A DNA stretch of 64,000 bases from NCBI GenBank assembly GCA_905178155.1, contig CAJINV010000017.1:1-64000 (forward strand), in the 5' to 3' direction. The DNA is from Amoebophrya sp. A120. Taxonomy: Eukaryota; Sar; Dinophyceae; Syndiniales; Amoebophryaceae. A program made the position numbers and the translations under genes. Shown here in pieces: positions 56,291 through 64,000 of this stretch (positions within the stretch are counted from its first letter, which is position 1; each line of letters opens with the position of its first letter). Below the pieces are notes generated by a model. That model was not told where the DNA came from and did not search any database. It was given only the letters and a program-made list of their open reading frames with translations.

Positions 56291-57425
56291 ATGATCGGTC
56301 GCAACCCCAAGACAACCGCTTTCGGCAAGCGGAAGAACATTCTGGGCGCTGCTTCTTCGTCTGCCAAGAAGCAGCACCTGGACTCTTCCCAGCCTTCCGC
56401 CCCGCCCTCCGCCTCGCAACAACAAAATGGACTGTTGTCTGCGAGAAAACCAGGAGAGCAACACCTCAACGGTGCCGCTGATGGTGCTTTGGACGATGAG
56501 GAGATAAAGAGGAGGCAACTGGAGTCGAAACTAGAATGGGAAGAGCTTTTCGATCACGAGGAGATGCGAAAAAGGAGGCGAGAAGCGGCGACCATGCAGG
56601 AGGTGGTCGACTACGACGACATGGATTCGAGTGACGATGGCGACAATCTTGGAAAAAAATCTTCAAAGACAAAGGGCTCTAGTACTTTTGGTAATGGGTA
56701 CGCAGCAAACCTCGTGAGCGCGTTCGAAGCCTCCGCGAAGCTGGATCAGAACCTGAACCCGAGCGAGAAATCAACGGTCACGAGGTTAGCGGACGAGAGA
56801 GAAGGGGATCAGGATGCGGGCGATCATTCCGATAGCGAAATAATTAACAAGAAACCTGACAACGCGGGCCCGGTGAAGAAAAAGCTGGGGATTCGCGGAG
56901 GAAATCGGGAAACGAAAAAAGCGAAAAAGTTAAGGAAAAAGGCGGAAAAGAAGCGAGCGGCAGAGGAAAAGAAGGGCAAGAAAGGTAGGAAATCGATACG
57001 ATACACTTTTTCCAAGATACTGGGCTGCTTGCTGCAAACTTGTTCGTATTTGGACTTCTTTGGCATTTCCTTGAGTCCAAAAGAAAAACTACCGGTAGCA
57101 TGGTGCTGATTAGTGTGTGCTAGTGTTTGATCATGAAAAATGAAATAAAGCGATGACAACTACTCTCCTCCTAAAACTAACAGACGAAGAACCCGACCGC
57201 TATAAGAAGCTGCTAGTCCAGGGTGAAGCCAAGACCCGAAGTATTGACACCAAAAGACTTTGCAATTACACCGACCGTGATGCTCCGGAGGATTTGAGGA
57301 AAAAGTTCGGAGGAGATTTCCGCGGCACGGTGTTGAGACAGGACGAGATGAGGGCCGCCAGTATCCGTAACGCGGCCGCAAGCAGTGGCAAAGTGCCTGA
57401 TCTGATGGACTACGACGACTTGTGA
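56291..57425 (+). CDS. Basic, probably nuclear protein, unrecognised
   Basis: Two exons, 56291-56984 and 57184-57425, GT-AG intron in phase 1, 311 residues. The start is MIGRNPKTTAFGKRKNILGA. Residues 55-110 are charged helix (EIKRRQLESKLEWEELFDHE) followed by an Asp/Ser-rich acidic patch (DYDDMDSSDDGDN). A strongly basic stretch rich in Lys (KKAKKLRKKAEKKRAAEEKK) looks like a nuclear or nucleolar localisation signal. Exon 2 gives EEPDRYKKLLVQGEAKTRSI, then LRKKFGGDFRGTVLRQDEMR and the ending DLMDYDDL. The frame upstream of 56291 is open but has no ATG. No domain recognised; a ribosome-biogenesis or chromatin factor would fit the composition, without proof. Confidence 0.65.
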
Positions 57426-58269
57426 TCATGACAGACCCACTGAAGAATGCCATTCTTCTCCTGCCGTGGCTGCCTGACGAGTAGTCTTTGCACTTGTACT
57501 CAGTCTCACATCAATTCTCAATTAGAATACAGCTACAGACCTATCCTTCCGTATATGAGTAAGTAAGATTTTCAGGCAAACACATAAAAACAAACGTGCC
57601 GCGAATCAAAAAAACCGCGGAAAGCAGGAAAACTAAAAGCAGTTGCGTCTTGCTAAAAGCAGTTCCAAGTGAACCGCAAGCAAGCTAGCTGGTGCTGGTG
57701 TTGCTAGCCAAGGCAAATTTGCTTGCGCGCTGATTCAATTTTGGGAGTTCGAGTACAAGTAGAACACGTTGCTCATCACGTATTTTTTCGCACTGCACGA
57801 TAACGATGAGAGTCCGTAGAGAGTGATTTAGGTTAGGCAGCCGGCATTGCTGAAGCTGGTGCTGATGTTGTTGGTAATCCTGTGTGGCTGCGAAGTGAGC
57901 GAAGCTTTTCGGCCACATGAAAATTCGGCTGTTTTTTCTTGCTAGAAGTAAGCCTTTCCGTGCAAGGTGCAGCATCTCGGTTTTTTTCCATTGATGGAGT
58001 GGACACAGAGAGAGTCAGTTGTTGTCTTGTACGTACCTGCTTTATTTAAAAGATGCCACACACTAATTCTAATACTTAAGGGATTCGACTAGTGTGGTTG
58101 CGATCCCAAAATAGAGCCAACCTCTGGCAGCCAATCACTGTAGTTTCTCTACCTGATAATTTTTAGAATACGAAATAACCCGGCCTGTGATGAAAAGATA
58201 TACAACTACCGCCCACAGAATCGCTATAGTGTAAGTTTTTGACTTTCCTCTCCACCCTCATACGACAAG
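57426..58269. other. Intergenic region, 0.8 kb
   Basis: No feature recognised. Short + strand gap before the carrier gene. Confidence 0.5.
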
Positions 58270-59620
58270 ATGGGCGGGGGTGGCAAGATCGGCGACCCAA
58301 AAGACATGGCGGTCGGGGCCGCCCTTCAGTGCATCGAGGCGGCCACACTGGGGATGCCCTTTGAGGTTTGGAAGACGCGCATGGGCCGTTTCCGCAACGA
58401 GGGCACGTTTGAAGCCGCAGCGAACGTGTACAAAAGAGGAGGCGCCGGCGCGTTTTGGCAGGGAATAGGCCCGAAACTGATCGAAAGTGCGTCCAAGGGC
58501 GCGATCCTGTTGTACGCGAAAGAGGCGATATTGATGGGAATGGTAATATTTGATATTGTTCGTACGTATTGGAATCGAAAAATGAAAGCGACGCAAACCA
58601 CTTTTTAATGTTGTCAGAGCTGAAGCTGTCGCGCATGAGCAGCTGCATGGCATGAGCAAATTTGTGAAGATTTTTGCCCTGGTGCATCCACTATTACTGA
58701 TCAATTCTACGCATGACGCCACTACTACACGACAAATAACAGGAAACCTCTGGCTTCTCACCAACGGTTTCTGGAATTATGGCGGGTGCCGGCGGTGGTG
58801 TAGCCCAGGTGTCGGTGATGGGTCCGTGCACGTTCCTCGTGACTTGCGTGGTAACCGGCGACAAAAACATGTCCATAACGAAAAAAATGACCGACACCTG
58901 GTCGCAAAAGGGCATCCGTGGTTTCTACCCTGGCGGAATGGCGTTGACCTTTCGACAAGCATCAAATTGGGCGAGCAGACAGGGCATCACAGAGTTTGTC
59001 AGGACCAAAGTCGCGGTACAGATTCATCTTGGTTCAAGAAAGTTCTCGTGTTCCTGTGTTGACGTGTTGTAGGTTGTACTGAGATCATCGTAGGAAAATA
59101 TGTTTGACGAGTGTTGTACGTCAGACATGCCTCGTATGCTATTCAGTCGTCTTTGATCGATGGCATGAGAAGTCCTACCGATTCCTTGTTGAAAACCAGG
59201 TAATGCGACACGGAGACGAGAAGGCAAAACTCTCCAAGTGGGAGGAAGCCGGGTGCGGCATAATGGGCGGCAGCTTGAGTTGCTGGAACCAGCCGTTTGA
59301 GGTAGCCAGGATTCAGGCCCAGGCGGCCGCGAACGCAGGCGAGCCATCGCTTTCCATGCAAGCGACGATGGGAAAGGTAAAATAGACCCAGAGAGATATT
59401 TTGATGCCTATTCGGATATCTTGCAATCATACATTTCGAAAAGACAGACGAGACGCCGACATCGATGACAAGACTATACGACAAATGACACTTACATCAG
59501 ATCGTCCGCGAGAACGGTGTCGGAGGATTGTTTCAAGGAATCGTGCCACGCATTGGTTTGGGAATCTGGCAGACCTTGTTCATGGTCACCGGCGCCAAAA
59601 TGATTAAAGACATGATGTAG
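58270..59620 (+). CDS. Mitochondrial carrier family (SLC25-type) protein
   Basis: Four exons: 58270-58542, 58743-59015, 59200-59376 and 59501-59620, all GT-AG in phase 0, 280 residues, the normal size for the family. The first repeat has the signature PFEVWKTR after GAALQCIEAATLGM, then GAGAFWQGIGPKLIESASKG, the usual carrier loop and even-numbered helix start. The second repeat (SGIMAGAGGGVAQVSVMGPC, KGIRGFYPGGMALTFRQASN) lacks a clear P-x-D/E-x-x-K/R, having GPCTFLVTC instead. The third repeat has CWNQPFEVARIQAQ and GVGGLFQGIVPRIGLGIWQT. Substrate cannot be told from this; the degenerate second signature is unusual. It would sit in the inner mitochondrial membrane. The intron at 59016 could alternatively start at 59010, two codons earlier. 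Confidence 0.88.
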
Positions 59621-62046
59621 TCACATCACCACCGCGTGGTTTTCCTTTCTTGCTCGTCTGGGTCACAGATAGTTTCTCGCTCTCGACGTCCAGCTCTGCA
59701 GGAATGATTTTTTGACAGCTCCACGGGGTCTAACAGCGATTCCGATCCGCGCTGCTAGATTCCGCCCTGCTGATGCGCAAAGAAATGTCAGAATCTGACA
59801 CAGCTGCACAGTTAGGGAACACGCACCCAAAATTAGTGATTTATCCGGTAACCCAGTTTTCCTATCGTTCTTTAGACTTTTTGCTCCTTGCTGAGGCGAC
59901 AAATGCGTGACTGCGCATCGCTCCGCAAGGCATAGTATCACTCCGAAGTCGCGTGAACTAGAAATTTTAGATTATGCTCACGCGCGTCAATTACAGACGT
60001 CTTTATCTATCAACGCGAAAATACCTTTACAACTTCAACTGCGCCGGCGCTTTATTTTCCGACTCAGACGACAAATCAAAATCTGCACTCGATGTCGATC
60101 GACACATCTGGCTCACGATTTGGTCACGCCACAGCACGAACTGAAGCTATTTTAAGCACATTCAGTTGTGGCAAGAACCTGAGGGGTTTGATATGTCCTG
60201 GAATAGTACGAAGAGATCGAATGACATCAAACCAGATGAAGAAATCCCATGAGATGACGAGCATTGATGTCCTTCTCGAGCCTCGCAACGGCATGGCATT
60301 TCTGTCTCTGTGCAAAGAAGCTTCAGCATCTACATGCGATATGTCGTGTTCGTTGCTGAGCAAGCAAGAGAGTGACCGACTTGCAGACGCTAACGATGAC
60401 AGATGGATCTCGATTGCGTCGTCGGCGCGCCGCCGCAGAGGTGTCAGACGTGAGGAGGTGGGCGGCGTCATAGTCGCGAGCGAAAAACGGCGCGCCCTGT
60501 GCCTTGGGCCGGCCCGCTGCCTCCGGAACGCGGGCCGACTTCGCCGGAGCGCTTGAGAGAAGTTCGGCGCCCGCCCGGCAGGCCTTCGCCCCCCATTCGG
60601 CGCCTTGAGCCCGTTTGCCCTTTTGCCTGGGCCCCGATTGTTGTGCCCCCGCCGGCCGCAGCGCGCGCGCCCCTCTTGTTTTGGCTCGTGCAACAGAACA
60701 CGGTGAGGGGCCGGCGTCACCCGTTGCGTTCAGGAATAACACGGCGAAAAGTCTGAAGCCTTGCCCCGCGGGGGGGCGGCCGGCCCGTTCCTTGTGGTCC
60801 CTGTAGTGTGGCCTTGGGGCACGCAGGCCCTTGGGCCCCCGTATCTTTGGCGCGCGCGACGCGGCCCGCCCTCCCGTTTTGGGGAAGCTTATGGCGCGCC
60901 CGCGCGATGGCGCCTCCACCGGGGCAGCACGCAAATGCGAAGGCAGAAAAGCTGAGGCGGGGGAGGGGGACACGTTTGACGAAGTTGGCCACACCCGGAA
61001 GCCCACTGACTCCGGTGGATGTTCGTTCCGGGTCGGCAAGTCAGTGGCGCCCCGGAGACCCGGGGAAGGGGGGGGCGTAGGGTGTCTCTCCGTCTGGCTT
61101 CCCCACTTTCCGGGGGGCCCCCCCGCCGTGAATTCCCGCGACGCAACCAAGAGCCCACCCGCGGCCTTGGGGCCGGGAGATGGGGCCAAGGGGCCAGGAG
61201 CGAGCGGGGCGCCGTACCAAGAGGGCGCCGCATCAAAACAGCAAAAGAAGCTGGGAGCGAGCCTTTTGGCGGGAGGACTCTGCTCTGCGCCAAGCCCTTT
61301 TCAGACCGGCCCGCGCTTTCCCGTTTTGATGGCCCGCCCCTTCCTTGCCCCCCCTGCCTTTCGCGCTTTCTTTGGCCGCCCCAAGACTCGCGCGATCTTG
61401 TTTGGTGGGCGCCCGGGGTGCTCCCGCCATTCTTGCAGGCCCGGCCGGCCGGCCGGCTGGCAAACGCGCCGCGCGCAACCAAAGCCTTCGGGGGGGCCGG
61501 GCGCGCGGGATGGGAGTGACATTTCCGTGGCGGCCTGTTTTATCTTTTCTAATGAATCTCTTTGAAGTTATGAGCGCACGAACGCGCCCGAGCCCGGCGC
61601 AGCAGATGTTGCTGCCATGATTGGCCCGGGGCCTTAGATGATACATGCGAATTCTCCCGCGCAATGGTTTGCCTATTTTTGTCTCACACGACAGAAAAGG
61701 TTTCAGAGTTGGCGGCCGGGGGGCAACCAACCTAGCACTAGCTATGGCTTGTTGTTTCATTGTGTTTGTGTTCGAGTTGTTGTTGAGATCTATTGCTTCT
61801 TCGTGGCCCGTAGGTAGTGCAGGTTCTAGCGGCGTAAGTTGTTGGCTACTCCCTTGCGGTGTTCTTCTTTTGCCGCTTCGTTTTCGTCGAATGATTTGCC
61901 GTGCATAATTAATTGCAATAGGTATGGGCATCTCTTCCTGTGCCTGTGGCAACTGAGGAGCGACGAGCGAGACAGACGGACCGACGGAAGCTTGAAGTCT
62001 TGCTGTATCTTTTTGAACGAGTCGCCTCCGCATTGCGTATAACACA
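59621..62046. other. Intergenic region, 2.4 kb, with the largest GC-rich island
   Basis: About 60430-61620 is very GC-rich. Long open frames on both strands (up to about 290-325 codons on the minus strand) are Arg/Ala/Pro/Gly-rich without domains, and overlap one another, so they are not called. The flanks are ordinary sequence. Confidence 0.55.
60430..61620. other. GC-rich island
   Basis: Dense CpG and G/C runs such as CCCGGGGAAGGGGGGGGCG. It shares short words with the island at 16.9-18.0 kb (for example CCCCTTGTTTTG and CCCCTCTTGTTTTG). It has a sharp right edge near 61620, about 430 bp before the S28 start codon. Confidence 0.6.
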
Positions 62047-64000
62047 ATGGCACCACGCCGGCCTGCACGAGTCGCGACGGGCTTCGCACTGCTTGGAAGT
62101 GCGCACGCGCGCAGCTCGGCTCTTGGCTCTGAAGAAGGATGGCGCAATGAAGACTCGGGGGCGGAGCGTCCTGAAGGCGATCCCACCGACAATGAACTGC
62201 AGCGCATCAAAGATCTCCTTTCCCGCAGTGATCTATCCGCGTCATTGTTGCAAGATCTCCCTGTTCCCGCAGCACTTCCTGTCGACGGCGGAAACCACTT
62301 GCCAGAGCGCGCCGACGGCGTCTCTGCGGAATTATCTCGAGGGCACGACGCAACTGCGCATCTATTGGGATCGCCAGCAGCACCTGCCCCGCCGCTTTCT
62401 GAGGCAGCACATCAGAGACAAACACAAACCACCGATTTGGACCAGCTGGCGTTGGAGATCGCCAGCTCACCGGAGTTCACCAACCGCGGCGACTACATGC
62501 AAGAGCAAGACGCAGCTCCGGCCCTCAGCCCGACGTCCGCCAACTGCACCTGGAGATACTACAATCAGCCACTAGACCACTTCGCGGGGAAGACATATCA
62601 ATCAAATTTTGTCTTCGAACAAAGAGTCTGCTTCTATGAGGGATTTGCATCGACGGAACAACGAAAAGAATCGGAACGACAGAACGAAGATGAAGGAGAA
62701 GGAGATTTGCAACGAAGCCGAAGCGTTGCTACTGTCACCAGTACAACTCAATCACTGTCATCACCAGCACCAGCAGCTAGTACAACTTTGGCGGCACCAT
62801 CAAAACCGTTCGACGTCGCCTTTTTCTACGTCGGCAACGAGTCTCCTCTTGAAGTCTACATCAACAACACCGGTTTGATGTGGAACCTCGGGAGGAAAAT
62901 GCGCGCCGCCCTGATTTTCGCGGAGCACCGGTACGAGGGCGAATCCGTGCCGAAAAATTTGAACAACACGAAAAACTGCCTGGCGTATGCATCTTCCAAA
63001 CAGGCGCTCGCGGACTACGCACTGCTGATCGAAACGCTGAAGAAATTTGACCAGAACTACTCCAAAACTACCAAATTCATCGCCTTCGGTGGTTCCTACG
63101 GCGGCATGCTCGCCGCCTGGATGCGGACCAAGTACCCGCACCTGGTGCAGGGCGCCATCGCGGGCTCCGCGCCGATCTACGGCATCCCGACGTTCTTTCC
63201 GCAAATAAAACTCGACAGCTCCGCCGTCACGATTGCGCGGGGCCTCATGAAACCAGGAGGCTTGCCGAACAACGACTGTGCCGAAATTTACCAAATCGCC
63301 TGGCTCCTCCTCCAGTATTGGCTGGCGGAGACAAAGCACGGCGGGGAGGAGATTCAAAAGGCGATGAAGCTGTGCACAAAGCCTCGTATAATCACTATGT
63401 TCTGCTTCTGCACCAGCGGTTTTTTGACTTTCATCAACGTTTTGACCTATTTAGCTTCGAATTTCAGACATCAGTAGAGGTGGATGGCACGAGGACTGGT
63501 GCATGAAAATGGTCTCGTCTGCTAGTCGTGTCGACTATAGAAGCAGTTGTGGTGACGCATGAAAGATGAAAATATAACAACTTTACAGGTCCGAAAGACA
63601 GCCTGGCCCTCCTGACCTTTCTCCAGTCCGCGTTCTTCCTCCTCGCGGAGGGCAACTACCCGTTCCCCTCGGATTACATCACCGGCGCGGTGGGTGGAAA
63701 CATGAGCGCAAAACTGCCCGCGTGGCCGATGAGAAAAAGCTGCTCGAATTTGCTCGATGGCTTCAAACCAGGAGGGCAGCACTACCGAAAGGTCTTGAAA
63801 TTGGACCGGGAGAAATCTTCATCTTCAGACGGGACGAAGTTTAACGTCACCATTTTCAGTGGGAAGGAAGGTGCTGCCGAAAACGACAAGAGCTTAGATG
63901 CAGCATCAGCTTCCGCGGCACACACCGCTGGCATTATTAGCGACGCACTAAAGCAACACACGAAGTCGACTCCCAATAAACAACCTCTCCCGGTAAAAGC
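62047..64000 (+). CDS. Serine peptidase family S28 (prolyl carboxypeptidase-like), 3'-truncated by the window
   Basis: Exon 62047-63385 joins exon 63589 onward through a GT-AG intron in phase 1; the gene continues past the right edge. Family members are secreted or lysosomal enzymes that remove residues beyond a proline. MAPRRPARVATGFALLGSAH is a possible signal peptide, followed by about 130 residues of low-complexity propeptide-like sequence. The catalytic domain starts at CTWRYYNQPLDHFAGKTYQS (the family's typical N-terminal motif), with a Ser/Thr-rich insert, then PFDVAFFYVGNESPLEVYIN, LIFAEHRYEGESVP and the nucleophile motif FGGSYGGMLAAW (Ser). YGIPTFFP and LAEGNYPFPSDYITG follow, and AKLPAWPMRKSC matches the conserved PAWP region. 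The catalytic Asp and His should lie beyond the window. Likely acts in the vacuolar or secretory system. Confidence 0.88.

Noticed and set aside
60323-62210. 288- and 325-codon minus-strand frames
   Set aside because: Mostly within the GC-rich island, overlapping + strand frames, Arg/Ala/Pro/Gly composition and no domain. The second also overlaps the S28 N-terminus.

Overview
Nuclear DNA of a protist, most likely an alveolate of the dinoflagellate lineage. Every gene model I can support lies on the + strand, giving a one-directional array of about 17 genes over 64 kb, which is a dinoflagellate habit. Genes are split by introns, intergenic gaps are mostly 0.5-2.5 kb, and many introns are mobile 'introner'-type elements. 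High gene density with introners and odd splice borders fits a compact syndinian such as Amoebophrya better than a large-genome core dinoflagellate. That placement is inference; no rRNA or spliced-leader gene is visible.

Layout. 1-1610: about 21 diverged copies of a 65-100 bp GC-rich tandem repeat. 2459-6271: membrane protein with a cytoplasmic array of IQ motifs. 8570-9243: small coiled-coil protein. 11.0-12.7 kb: doubtful exons and a 540 bp inverted-repeat element. 13360-15899: taxilin-like coiled-coil gene. 16.9-18.0 kb: GC-rich island. 18958-19239: small single-pass membrane protein. 20515-24972: protein disulfide isomerase (two CGHC domains), interrupted by four introners. 26890-27668: low-complexity protein. 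29.3-30.2 kb: a diverged direct repeat. 30232-33339: SDS22-like LRR protein with three introners in 0.9 kb. 33798-37677: NRF-6-like membrane acyltransferase with one introner. 39335-40165: protein with a possible RIIa/Dpy-30-like docking segment. 40.7-41.8 kb: GC-rich, decayed repeat ORF. 42287-48249: giant LRR protein with one introner. 49178-52410: LRR plus Gly/Asn-rich plus PDZ protein. 54090-56102: unknown C-terminal membrane protein. 56291-57425: basic, probably nuclear protein. 58270-59620: mitochondrial carrier. 60.4-61.6 kb: GC-rich island. 62047-end: S28 (prolyl carboxypeptidase-like) protease, cut by the window edge.

The most interesting system is the set of intron-forming elements. 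Nine introns and one intergenic copy share one architecture: 145-540 bp, long terminal inverted repeats normally beginning TAT and ending ATA, and a 5-bp target duplication, exact in six of the nine introns and partly diverged in three. Removing the element and one duplicate restores an uninterrupted conserved reading frame (PDI cis-Pro loop, LRR consensus). Several have no GT or AG at any position that would do this. Two copies about 3 kb apart are near-identical but lie in opposite orientation relative to transcription. The genes themselves look like unrelated housekeeping functions (secretory folding, transport, lipid acylation, proteolysis, scaffolds), not an operon or pathway cluster.
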